Assembly (NCBI GenBank): GCA_963819685.1
Contig: CAWFXI010000010.1
Coordinates: forward strand, 248,001-312,000
DNA: 64,000 nt
Source: CAIUGU01 sp963819685
GTDB lineage: Bacteria > Pseudomonadota > Gammaproteobacteria > Steroidobacterales > Steroidobacteraceae
Reading direction: 5' to 3'
Shown: in pieces, positions 7,327 to 16,041 of the stretch
How positions within the stretch are numbered: the stretch's first letter is position 1
How the letters are laid out: every line of letters starts with the position of its first letter
Notes under the pieces: model-generated
What the model was told of the DNA's origin: nothing
Seen by the model: the letters and a program-made list of their open reading frames with translations, nothing else
Databases searched by the model: none
Made by a program: the position numbers and the translations under genes

Positions 7327-7806
7327 CTGTTGCCAGACTGGTCGTTCAAGCTTGTGGTAATCAGCCAAAATAGCACGTGCTTGATAGTAGGCTACGCTGG
7401 CAATGCCAAGAAGAATTCCACATTCAAGTTCAGGGGCAGTTCCGTTGGCAGTAAGTTTATTCTTCAGTTCTCCGATTTCTCTTTCTGCATACCCTCGCCT
7501 AGTGACGTTAACTTCACGTATAGCATCTTCAAATCTCACATTTGGAGGCAACATGGTGCTCGGTACATTGAGCGCTATTTCCTTGAGATCCGATGCGGCA
7601 GAATGCAAAGATCGCGAGAATTTCTTGCACTCTCTGTTCGTCACGATCTCCAGAAAGTGTCCTGCTTGCATTAGATTTCCCGCCAACTCTCCGAACTGGT
7701 AATTGGGATCTTCTTTATTTGGCCCCTCGGGGGCCGCAGCTACAGCAACGCCGGCCAAGAGCAAAGTTGCAAGTGCAACGCCGAATTTCAATTCCAACAA
7801 GCGCAT
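7321..7806 (-). CDS. Hypothetical secreted protein
   Basis: The product is not recognised. The 161-residue protein has a clear signal peptide (MRLLELKFGVALATLLLAGV, then AVAAAPEG). The mature part is helical, with two conserved-looking cysteines (NRECKKF and LECGILLG) that could pair in the periplasm. The DNA is visibly more AT-rich than the flanking genes. The stop codon overlaps the attC-like core at 7320-7326, and another core-like GTTAGGG lies just upstream of the start, as expected for one gene within an integron cassette. Confidence 0.7.
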   Translation of the reverse strand: MRLLELKFGVALATLLLAGVAVAAAPEGPNKEDPNYQFGELAGNLMQAGHFLEIVTNRECKKFSRSLHSAASDLKEIALNVPSTMLPPNVRFEDAIREVNVTRRGYAEREIGELKNKLTANGTAPELECGILLGIASVAYYQARAILADYHKLERPVWQQP

Positions 7807-7842
7807 AGCATTCCTATTTGGTTGGTTTCCCTAACGATATCT

Positions 7843-8241
7843 ATACGGCCTAAGCGCCGTATTTGAAAGGCGGCGTTTTCGCCGCATAACATACCGTGTT
7901 CATGACTACTCCATTGAATTTCCTGGAGACGAGCGGATGTTATGCCGCGAATGTGCAAAGAGGCAAACGCCGCAAGACGTGACTTCGATTCCCCTCCGCT
8001 GGGACGGACATAGGGGAGTGGGCTGGCCGACAGGTAGTGACGCGCCGCCACACTTACCTAAATGGTACTCCACTGCATGAGCACATGATGGTGATTGCCG
8101 GGGGCAGCAAGCCCGAAAGGGCCTTGCGAGCAACGCTCATTCAAGCGATACCCAAATGTCGGCGGGCACCCTTTCTTTGCCGCAGCACGAACTTTACCAA
8201 CAACAATCGGCCAGACCGCTCCCCTGTGTCCGGCACGGCCC
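7843..8241. repeat. Dispersed ~400 bp repeat, copy 1
   Basis: This stretch is closely similar to 28870-29409. Shared blocks include ATACGGCC(T/C)AAGCGCCG, CATGACTACTCC, GAGGCAAACGCCGC, GGACGGACATAGGGGAGTGG, TGACRCGCCGCCACAC and CAGACCGCTCCCCT. Several short palindromes occur, for example CGCATAACAT near 7887 against ATGTTATGCC near 7938. Reading frames align in several frames at once, so the similarity is DNA-level and no protein is claimed. The stretch 8242-8425 that follows holds nothing recognisable before the antitoxin GTG. Confidence 0.8.
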
Positions 8242-8425
8242 TTGAAAGACTAAAGCGCCCCCGACTGGCGAGACGGAAGGGCCGGGACGGCGGGAGGCGA
8301 AGATCCGGAGTGCCATAAAGTGGACACGATGCCATTTCTCGACCATTGCGCAGGATTTCACGGTTGTCTGGCGGAGGAATCCGTGACAGCCTACGCCAAG
8401 CAGTCGTGAAACCAGAGGAATCGCC

Positions 8426-8611
8426 GTGCAAGCACATACGCCTAAGCAAGATGCGATTGAAGCCATCGAACAACTTCCCGACAACGTCGCATTCGACGAA
8501 ATCGTCTATCGCCTCCATGTCCTCAACAAAATCAGACAGGGATTGAAAGACCTTGATGACGGCAATGTAGTATCGAGTGAGAAAGTCGCCAGTGAAATCG
8601 AGCAATGGTGA
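8426..8611 (+). CDS. Type II antitoxin (small helical protein)
   Basis: The 61-residue protein starts at GTG 8426 after AGAGGAA. It has the pattern AIEQLPDNVAFDEIVYRL followed by VLNKIRQGLKDLDDGNVVS and VASEIEQW. This belongs to a common family of small antitoxins found directly before ParE/RelE toxins. It overlaps the toxin by 7 bp, so the two are coupled. A truncated homologue is at 6044-6136. Confidence 0.85.
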   Translation: MQAHTPKQDAIEAIEQLPDNVAFDEIVYRLHVLNKIRQGLKDLDDGNVVSSEKVASEIEQW

Positions 8612-8892
8612 GATGGACGACTCGCGCGCTCACCGATCTCAAGGCCATTCATGATCGGATCGCAGAGGACGCCCCGCTTAGCGCAAAAGCCGTGGTAGCC
8701 GAGATCCGGCGCAAAGCCGAGTCACTTGCAGAACTTCCGTACCTTGGCAGGCAGGTTCCGGAAATCAGCAACGAACTCATACGTGAGATTCCCGCCCATT
8801 CGTGGCGCATCATTTACGCCATTCGCGACGGGAAAGTGAATATTCTTACGCTTCTGCACAAACGTCGCCAACCCGGCAACAGCGATTTCTAA
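8605..8892 (+). CDS. RelE/ParE family toxin
   Basis: The 95-residue protein fits the ParE/RelE toxin fold: RWTTRALTDLKAIHDRIAED at the start, AELPYLGRQVPE in the middle, then REIPAHSWRIIYAIRDGKVN and a final HKRRQP. ParE members poison gyrase and RelE members cut mRNA; sequence alone does not decide which. It is preceded by its antitoxin and converges on nasA, overlapping that gene's stop by four bases. Confidence 0.9.
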   Translation: MVRWTTRALTDLKAIHDRIAEDAPLSAKAVVAEIRRKAESLAELPYLGRQVPEISNELIREIPAHSWRIIYAIRDGKVNILTLLHKRRQPGNSDF

Positions 8893-11570
8893 GTCGCCTC
8901 CGCCAGCAGCGCTTTCAACTCCGGAATGCATGAACCGCAGTTCGTGCCGGCTTTGAGTTTCGCGCCGATTTCGCGAACGGTGGTCAGGCCATCGCGCTTG
9001 ATGGCGGCGCAGATCGTGTTGCGACCGACGCCGTGACAGGAACACACGATCGGGCCGGCATCAGCGCTGGCATCGGCCGGTCGCCCGAGCAGCAACGCAT
9101 GACGTTCGGAGGGTTCCAGCTTTTCCTTCGCGAACAGACCGGCCAGCCAGGAGCGCGCTGGCAGTTCGGGGCGTGGCGACAGGAACAGGCACGACTCAAT
9201 CCGGTCGTCGACGATGTGCACGGCGCGATACGTACCGGCACTCGCATCCGAATAGTCGATCCAGTCGGCCGTTGCCTCAGAGACCCGCAGCAACCGTCGC
9301 GCCCAGGGTGACCAGTCGCTGAAACTGCGCCGACCCGCCAGCTCATACCGAAGAAAGCTTTCGCCCTGCGCAAAGCTCCACCATGTCACTGAGTCCACAT
9401 CAAGCGGCCGCCGAGACAGCACAAATCCGTGCCACGCCACGACAAACGGGGCAACACGCGCAGGCGTGTGCTTGAATTCGGGTTCACCGGACACCGGATC
9501 GACTGCCGGATTCACCAGCGAGCCGACGCCGGCATCCGAAGCAAATGCACCGCTCCAGTGAATGGGCACAAAGATCATCCGTCGCCGCAGATCATTGGAG
9601 ACGCGCAGTCTGGCGACCATGCTGCCCCAGCGCGTCGCGACGCGGGCAAGGTCCCCTGTCACCACACCGCTTGCCAGTGCATCCTCGGGATGCATTTCAA
9701 TGAACGGCTCTGGCGCATGACCGGTCAGACGCGCGGCTTTGCCGGTGCGTGTCATCGTATGCCACTGATCGCGCAGCCGGCCGGTGTTGAGGACGAAGGG
9801 ATATTCTTCATCCGTAGCGTTAGCGGGCGGCTCGGGGTTAGTTGCCACAAACCGCGCCCGACCATCCGGGTGCTGGAACCGGCCATCGCCGAACAGGCGG
9901 TTGTCCACGCCCTCGCCCGACTGCAGTCACCGGCCAGCGTACGGGCTGCAGCGCGTCGTAATCGGTAAGGCTCAAGTTCGCGAGACCACGGATATCGAAC
10001 GCGCGACCACCGTCATTGCCAGCGCCAGACAACGCGGCGTGCTCGATAAAGATTTCATGCGCCGACGTGAAGCCGAACTCACTACGGAAGCCGAGGCGCC
10101 GTGCGACTTCGCAAATGATCCACCAGTCGGGCTTCGCAACCCCCGGCGGATCGATGAAAGCGCGCTGGCGCGAAATCCGGCGCTCGGAATTCGTCACGGT
10201 GCCACCCTTCTCACCCCAGGCCGCAGCCGGCAACAGCACATGAGCGTAGGCGTTCGTATCGGTATGCGCGACGCAATCCGAGACCACCACGAGTTCGCAG
10301 CGTTCTAACGCCGCGCGCACGCGATTCGCATTCGGCAGGCTGACCACCGGGTTGGTCGCCATGATCCATACCGCTTTGACGGTGCCGGCATGAATCGCCT
10401 CGAACAGATCCACCGCCTTCAATCCCGGGCGCGCAGCAATCGTGGGACTGCGCCAGAACTCCTGCACGATGCGGCGATGCTCCGGATCTTCAATGTCCAT
10501 ATGCGCGGCGAGTTGGTTCGCCATGCCTCCGACTTCGCGCCCGCCCATCGCATTCGGCTGGCCGGTGATCGAGAACGGCCCTGCTCCCGGCAAGCCGATA
10601 CGCCCGGTGAACAGATGGCAGTTGATGATGCTGTTGGCCTTGTCGGTACCGCTCGACGACTGGTTGACGCCCTGCGAGAACGCGGTGATCACGCGCGGCG
10701 TCGACGCGAACAGTGCGTAGAAGGCCTGCACCGCGCGGGCTCCATGCCGCAGAGTTTCGCGACGGCTGCCGGATCACCGGCCGTATTCGTCGCAACGATC
10801 AGCGCGCGATCCAGATCCCGAGTATGGGCGGCAACGAAGTCAGCATTCATCTGCCCGTGCTCATGCAGCCAGGCAAGCAATCCATTGAACAGGTGCACGT
10901 CGGCACCGGAGCGGATGCCGAGATGCAGGTCCGCGATGTCGCAGGTCGGGGTGCGCCGCGGATCGATGACGACGATCTTCATGTCGGGCCGACGTTCCTT
11001 CGCCGCGACCAGTCGCTGATACAGCACCGGATGACACCACGCGGTATTCGACCCGACCAGCACGACGAGATCGGCAAGTTCGAGGTCTTCGTAGGAAACC
11101 GGCACCACGTCTTCGCCAAACGCCCTTTTGTGAGCGGCGACGGCCGAGGACATGCACAGCCTGGAATTCGTGTCGATGTTCGCCGAGCCGATGAAGCCTT
11201 TCATCAGCTTGTTGGCGACGTAGTAGTCCTCGGTCAGCAGCTGTCCGGACACATAGAACGCCACGGCTTCCGGCCCATGCTCGGCAATGATCTTCGCGAA
11301 GCCTTGCGCCACGACGTCCAGCGCCTCGTCCCAGCCGGTTTCACGGCCGCGCACCCGCGGTGTCGTGAGCCTCCCTTCCCAGCCCACTGTCTCTGCGAGC
11401 GCCGACCCTTTTGAACACAGGCGGCCGAAATTGGCGGGATGCTGGGGATCACCGCTGACGATCGGCCCGGCTGTCCCCGGCGTAATCAGCACACCGCACC
11501 CGACGCCGCAGTAGGGACAGGTGGTGCGTATGGCAGCAGGGATGGCATTGGAATCAACCGCTACTGCCAT
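8889..11570 (-). pseudogene. nasA: Assimilatory nitrate reductase catalytic subunit, broken by two apparent frameshifts
   Basis: Three consecutive frames together make one complete NasA of about 890 residues. The first piece (from ATG 11570) has the [4Fe-4S] ligands CPYCGVGC (Cys18, 21, 25) and GRLCSKG (Cys52), then the molybdopterin domain. It should continue ARVQAFYALFAS at about 10731, but the frame changes there. The second piece runs to about 9910 and should continue into EGVDNRLFGDG, where a second shift occurs. The third piece carries the C-terminal dinucleotide domain and a BFD-like [2Fe-2S] site (CSCHGVGRNTIC, NCGSC). No domain is missing, so two one-base indels (about 10725-10735 and 9905-9925) explain it. 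It is the last gene of the nir-nas unit and converts nitrate to nitrite. Confidence 0.85.
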
Positions 11571-13138
11571 TACTGGACCTGCCGGACAGCGGCCTCTCCA
11601 AACAGCAGCTGGTCGCGCATCGGGCCGACATCGCGGCGCTCATTGATCAGGTCGAAATACCACGGACCGTCCTGCGTATCGCCGTACAGCACGGCGCCGA
11701 GCACCTTGTTGTCCTCAATCACCAGCCGCTTGTAGACGCCGCGCTTCAGGTCCTTGAAGACGATCGATTCGCTGCGCGCCGAACCGCGGAAGTCACCGGC
11801 CGAAAATAGCGAGATGCCAGTGACCTTGAGCTGCGTCGCCACCTGCGACCCACCGTAGCGGGCCAGCCCAAGTTCAGCGAGATGCCGCGCACACACTCTT
11901 GCCTGTTCCCAGAGCGGTGCCACCAGTCCATACGTGTTGTTCCGGTGTTGCACGCATTCTCCCACCGCATAGACACTCGGATCGAACGTCTGCAGCGTAT
12001 CGTCCACGAGAATGCCGCGATCACAGCGCAGGCCAGCGGACCGGGCAAGCTCGATATTGGGACGAATGCCCACTGCGATGACAACCAGATCGGCCGGCAA
12101 TACGGTTCCATCGGCAAACTTCACACCGGTCACCCGTTCCTCGCCAAGAATCGCGGCTGTCTGCGCCGGCATAAGGAACTTCAGGCCGCGCTTTTCCAGC
12201 GATGCACGCAGCAAACCTGCTGCAACGGGATCCAGCTGCCGCTCCATCAGCGTGTCCTGCAAATGCACAACCGTCACTGCCATGCCGCGACGAAGCAATC
12301 CGTTGGCCGCCTCGAGGCCGAGCAGGCCGCCGCCAATGACGACGGCACTCTGGAACTGCCCCGCCGCCTCGACCATGGTGCCGACATCGTTCAGATCGCG
12401 AAAGGCAATGACGCCCGGCAGCTGCTTGCCGGCGATCGGCGGCATGAACGGAGTCGAGCCGGTCGCGAGCAATAACCGGTCGTAGGGGGCTGTCACGCCC
12501 GCTTGCGACGTTACCGTTCGCTGGCGACGGTCGATGGCGACGGCCGGGTCACCCGCGTGCAGCGTGACGCCATGTTCCTGATACCACGACAGACTGTGGA
12601 GCATGATTTCATCGACGCGCTTTTCACCCGCAAGCACCGGTGACAGCAGGATGCGGTTGTAGTTGCCGTGGGGTTCGGCGCCGAAGACCGTGATGTCATA
12701 GGCGTCGGGTGCCAGTTCCAGCAATTCTTCGACGGTACGCATGCCGGCCATGCCGTTGCCGATGACGACCAGCCGTCGGCGCCCCGCAGCAGCCTGACGC
12801 CGCGGCACCGGCTGCACCCAGACCTGATTCTCCAGCACCCGCACCGGGTACACACGCACGGTCAGGGCTGCATCTTCGATGCAAACCCCGGTAATCAGGT
12901 TGTAGTGATGCTTGTAGAGCGGCGAGGCGACCACGGGTACTCCGCCCAGATCACCGACGATGCCGCGCGCCAGCACATTGGAGCCGCTTGCCGGATCCTG
13001 GTTATCAAGTGCGTGCAAGCCCCCTTCAACGGTGCGGAACACGGCGATCTGCCGGCCTTCCAGCCACGCGCAGACTCCGGTATCGACGCAGATTTCCTCA
13101 AGCGTGCAGACAGCCTGCCAGCCCCCGTGCGCTTTCAT
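11570..13138 (-). CDS. nirD: Fusion of NirD-like Rieske domain with FAD/NAD(P)H oxidoreductase
   Basis: The 522-residue protein has two parts. Residues about 5-110 form a NirD-type Rieske-like domain, the small subunit of NADH nitrite reductase, without the usual Cys/His cluster ligands. Residues about 120-522 form a pyridine-nucleotide-disulfide oxidoreductase, with FAD motif VVIGNGMAGMRTVEELLEL and NAD(P)H motif VVIGGGLLGLEAANGLL. The second part resembles the NirB N-terminus and the NasC-type electron-transfer subunits. It may therefore serve both nitrite reductase assembly and electron supply to NasA; this is inference. It overlaps nirB by four bases (ATGA) and nasA by one. Confidence 0.85.
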   Translation of the reverse strand: MKAHGGWQAVCTLEEICVDTGVCAWLEGRQIAVFRTVEGGLHALDNQDPASGSNVLARGIVGDLGGVPVVASPLYKHHYNLITGVCIEDAALTVRVYPVRVLENQVWVQPVPRRQAAAGRRRLVVIGNGMAGMRTVEELLELAPDAYDITVFGAEPHGNYNRILLSPVLAGEKRVDEIMLHSLSWYQEHGVTLHAGDPAVAIDRRQRTVTSQAGVTAPYDRLLLATGSTPFMPPIAGKQLPGVIAFRDLNDVGTMVEAAGQFQSAVVIGGGLLGLEAANGLLRRGMAVTVVHLQDTLMERQLDPVAAGLLRASLEKRGLKFLMPAQTAAILGEERVTGVKFADGTVLPADLVVIAVGIRPNIELARSAGLRCDRGILVDDTLQTFDPSVYAVGECVQHRNNTYGLVAPLWEQARVCARHLAELGLARYGGSQVATQLKVTGISLFSAGDFRGSARSESIVFKDLKRGVYKRLVIEDNKVLGAVLYGDTQDGPWYFDLINERRDVGPMRDQLLFGEAAVRQVQ

Positions 13139-15723
13139 ACTGCCTCCCGCACGCGCCGCTGCCGCTCGGCCTTGGTTGCCGGGCGAATCTGGCCACGTTC
13201 CTCGATGAAGACGACATTGTCGTCCGTGCGATCACTGTTGACGAAATGACGGAAGCGCTTGAGCGTCTCGGGATTGCTGATCGCCGTTTTCCATTCGCAT
13301 TGGTACGTGTCGATAATCAAGGCCATTTCCGCTTCGAGTTCGGCAGCTAGCCCAAGGCTGTCTTCGCAGACCACTTGTCGCAGGTAGTCGAGACCCCCTT
13401 CAAGATTCTCGAGCCACACTGAAGTTCGCTGCAGACGGTCGGCGGTACGGATGTAGAACATCAGGAAGCGATCGACGATGCGTACCAGGTCAAGCGTATC
13501 GAGATCGCTCATCAGCAGATCGGCATGACGCGGCTTCATGCCACCGTTGCCGCAGACGTAGAGGTTCCAGCCCTTCTCCGTCGCGATGATGCCGACGTCC
13601 TTGCTCTGTGCCTCTGCGCATTCGCGCGTACAACCGGAGACGGCAAACTTCAGCTTGTGCGGGGCACGCAGCCCCTTGTAGCGGTTCTCGATGTCGATCG
13701 CGAGACCAACGCTGTCCTGCACGCCGTAGCGGCACCACGTCGATCCCACACAGGATTTCACGGTGCGCACCGCCTTGCCGTAGGCGTGCCCGGATTCCAT
13801 GCCGGCGTCGATCAGTTCTTTCCAGATCAGCGGCAGCTGATGCACCTGCGCACCGAACAGGTCGATCCGCTGGCCGCCGGTGATCTTTGTGTAGAGACCG
13901 TAAGTCTGCGCAATCCGGCCGATGACGATCAGCTTGTCGGGGGTGATCTCACCACCGGGAACCCGCGGGACCACGGAGTAGGTGCCGTCCTTCTGCATGT
14001 TCGCAAGGAAATAGTCGTTCGTATCCTGCAGCGGCGCATGCTCGCGCTTCAGTACGAATTCGTTCCAGCAGGAGGCCAGCACCGACGCGACCACGGGCTT
14101 GCAGATATCGCATCCCTGACCGCGGCCGTGCTTGTCCTTCAGCTCGGCGAAGCTGCGAATGTTGCCGACGCGTACCAGGTGATGCAGCTCCTGCCGCGAA
14201 AAGGCAAAGTGCTCGCAGACATGATTGCTGACCGCCACTCCCTGGCGTGCCAGCTCCGCCTTTAGAACCTGATTGACGAGCGGACCGCAACCCCCACAGG
14301 AAGTGGCAGCCCGCGTTGACTTCTTGAGCGCTCCCAATGTCGTGCAGCCCGCTGCGATCGACGCGCAGATCGCACCCTTGCTGACGTTGTTGCACGAACA
14401 GATCTGCGCCGTATCCGGCAGTGCGGCGATGCCTGCGCCTGCCGGCCGCTTCTCTCCAGCCGCCGCGGGCAGAATCAGCGACTCGGGCGCTTCGGGCAAT
14501 GGCAAGCCATTCAGCATCATCTGCAACAGCTCGCCGTACTCCTCCGCTTCGCCGACGAGGATGGCGCCGAGCAGCTGGCGGCTGTCAGCACTCAGCACCA
14601 GCTTCTTGTAGACCTGGCGTCGTTCATCGCTGAACAGGCAGGTCCGCGCGCCGGGCGTGGCAGCATGGGCATCACCGAGCGACGCTACATCGACCCCGAG
14701 CAACTTCAGCTTGGTGCTCATATCGGCACCGGTGAATGCAACCCTCGTCCGGTTGCGTAACTGATCCGCCACGAGCTGCGCCATCTGGTAGCCCGGCGCG
14801 ACGAGGCCGAAAATGCGGTTGTTCCAGAGCGCGCATTCACCGATGGCGAAAACCTCTGGATCGGAAGTGCGGCATTCGTTGTCGATTGCGATGCCGCCGC
14901 GCTCACCCACGGCGAGTCCCGCGCCGCGTGCCAGATCATCGCGGGGCCGGATGCCGGCGGAAAACACGACGACGTCGGTTTCAAGCTCCGTGCCGTCCGC
15001 AAATTTCAGCTTGTGACGACAGTGCGTGCCGGCAGCAATTTCCACCGTGCTCTTGCCTGTGTGGACGCCGACACCCAGTGCTTCGATTTTGGCGCGGAGC
15101 AATCGCCCACCCCCGTCATCCAGCTGCACGGCCATCAGGCGAGGTGCAAATTCAACTACGTGTGTATCGAGGCCGAGATCCTTGAGTGCCTTCGCCGCTT
15201 CAAGTCCCAGCAGTCCGCCGCCGATGACAACGCCGACACGACTTCCCTGCCCCGATGCGCGAATGCTTTCGAGGTCTTCCAGCGTCCGGTAGACGAAGCA
15301 GTGCGGGCGATCGCGGCCGGGAATCGGCGGCACAAACGGCGTGGAGCCGGTGGCCAGCACCAACTGGTCGTACGGAATCGCGCGCCCCGTGCGGGTGTGC
15401 ACGAGCTTTGCGTCGCGATCGATGCTCGCTGCCTGCTCATTGAGATGCAGGGCAATGCCGTGTTGGGCGAAGAACTCGGGCTCAACGAGCGAGAGGTCCG
15501 CGGCAGTCTTGCCGGAAAAGAACGCGGACAGCTGGACACGGTCATAGGCGGGACGCGGCTCCTCGCACAGTACCGTGACGTTCCATGAACACGGCCCGTC
15601 GCTGTGGAGCGCATCCAGCAAGCGCTGTCCCACCATCCCGTTGCCGATGACGACCAGCTTGAGTCCGGCCTTCGGCTCTGCGCCACTCGATGTCTGCGAA
15701 GCGTGTCCGATGTCAGCGTGCAT
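13135..15723 (-). CDS. nirB: Assimilatory NADH nitrite reductase large subunit
   Basis: NirB reduces nitrite to ammonium with NADH in the cytoplasm. The domains are in the normal order. FAD motif VVIGNGMVGQRLLDAL and NAD motif VVIGGGLLGLEAAKAL come first. A BFD-like [2Fe-2S] domain follows (CSCNNVSKGAIC, TSCGGCG). The sulfite/nitrite reductase core then ligates siroheme and [4Fe-4S] with SCVGSTWC and SGCTRECAEAQSKD. The open frame extends up to 15837, but the ATG at 15723 gives a 862-residue protein. The ANTAR leader and terminator lie just upstream, so a start inside them is unlikely. Confidence 0.95.
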   Translation of the reverse strand: MHADIGHASQTSSGAEPKAGLKLVVIGNGMVGQRLLDALHSDGPCSWNVTVLCEEPRPAYDRVQLSAFFSGKTAADLSLVEPEFFAQHGIALHLNEQAASIDRDAKLVHTRTGRAIPYDQLVLATGSTPFVPPIPGRDRPHCFVYRTLEDLESIRASGQGSRVGVVIGGGLLGLEAAKALKDLGLDTHVVEFAPRLMAVQLDDGGGRLLRAKIEALGVGVHTGKSTVEIAAGTHCRHKLKFADGTELETDVVVFSAGIRPRDDLARGAGLAVGERGGIAIDNECRTSDPEVFAIGECALWNNRIFGLVAPGYQMAQLVADQLRNRTRVAFTGADMSTKLKLLGVDVASLGDAHAATPGARTCLFSDERRQVYKKLVLSADSRQLLGAILVGEAEEYGELLQMMLNGLPLPEAPESLILPAAAGEKRPAGAGIAALPDTAQICSCNNVSKGAICASIAAGCTTLGALKKSTRAATSCGGCGPLVNQVLKAELARQGVAVSNHVCEHFAFSRQELHHLVRVGNIRSFAELKDKHGRGQGCDICKPVVASVLASCWNEFVLKREHAPLQDTNDYFLANMQKDGTYSVVPRVPGGEITPDKLIVIGRIAQTYGLYTKITGGQRIDLFGAQVHQLPLIWKELIDAGMESGHAYGKAVRTVKSCVGSTWCRYGVQDSVGLAIDIENRYKGLRAPHKLKFAVSGCTRECAEAQSKDVGIIATEKGWNLYVCGNGGMKPRHADLLMSDLDTLDLVRIVDRFLMFYIRTADRLQRTSVWLENLEGGLDYLRQVVCEDSLGLAAELEAEMALIIDTYQCEWKTAISNPETLKRFRHFVNSDRTDDNVVFIEERGQIRPATKAERQRRVREAV

Positions 15724-15746
15724 GCATCCATCTCTCAAGGCAGTCC

Positions 15747-15873
15747 AAAAAAAAACGCTGTCGACTGGCGGTCTTTGTTCCTTACCCTTGAGGTGAGGGA
15801 AGACGCATCCTGTCGGCAGCGTTGCCAAGGGGCCCATCTCTGGACCCTTTAGAGGTGCGGGGGAGCACTCTCT
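15747..15873 (-). promoter_or_regulatory. nirB leader: ANTAR-type two-hairpin antitermination element with terminator
   Basis: On the minus strand, hairpin P1 (15851-15873) has a 6-base loop. P2 (15827-15849) has hexaloop AGAGAU with A at position 1 and G at position 4, the ANTAR RNA-binding signature. A long terminator stem follows (15809-15823 pairing with 15754-15768) and ends in nine U (15747-15755), just before the nirB start. NasT, encoded at 17208-17795, is the expected binder. Without NasT the terminator should stop transcription before nirB. Confidence 0.8.
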
Positions 15874-15887
15874 GTGCTGAATGAGAT

Positions 15888-15903
15888 TGCAAGCTGCATG
15901 CCA
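15888..15903 (-). promoter_or_regulatory. Sigma-54 (-24/-12) promoter for nirB
   Basis: The minus strand reads TGGCATGCAGCTTGCA. This fits the sigma-54 consensus TGGCACGNNNNTTGCA with one mismatch. It lies about 15 bp before the P1 hairpin, so the transcript would start with the ANTAR leader. No clear enhancer-binding (NtrC) site was found upstream. Confidence 0.8.
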
Positions 15904-16041
15904 GTCACCCGGCGCATCAGGGACTGCTGCAGAGTCAAAGACTTACAGTGAATTCAAACAATCAGAATGGTTGCGCACGTCGCGCAGTGACCGCGAATGA
16001 GGCAGCCTTCATTTGCAACGCACAAACTTCGTGCAGCGCCG

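Noticed and set aside
7906..8133. Minus-strand ORF resembling one at 28841-29299
   Set aside because: The similarity comes from the DNA repeat. Plus-strand frames of the same two regions resemble each other as well, so no protein-level conservation is shown.
8037..8318. Plus-strand ORF in repeat copy 1
   Set aside because: Same reason: it is conserved only as part of the DNA repeat, has no ribosome-binding site and no recognisable fold.
13525..14265. Long plus-strand open frames opposite nirB and nasA
   Set aside because: They are antisense shadows of GC-rich coding DNA, with no motif, no start signal and no signal peptide.
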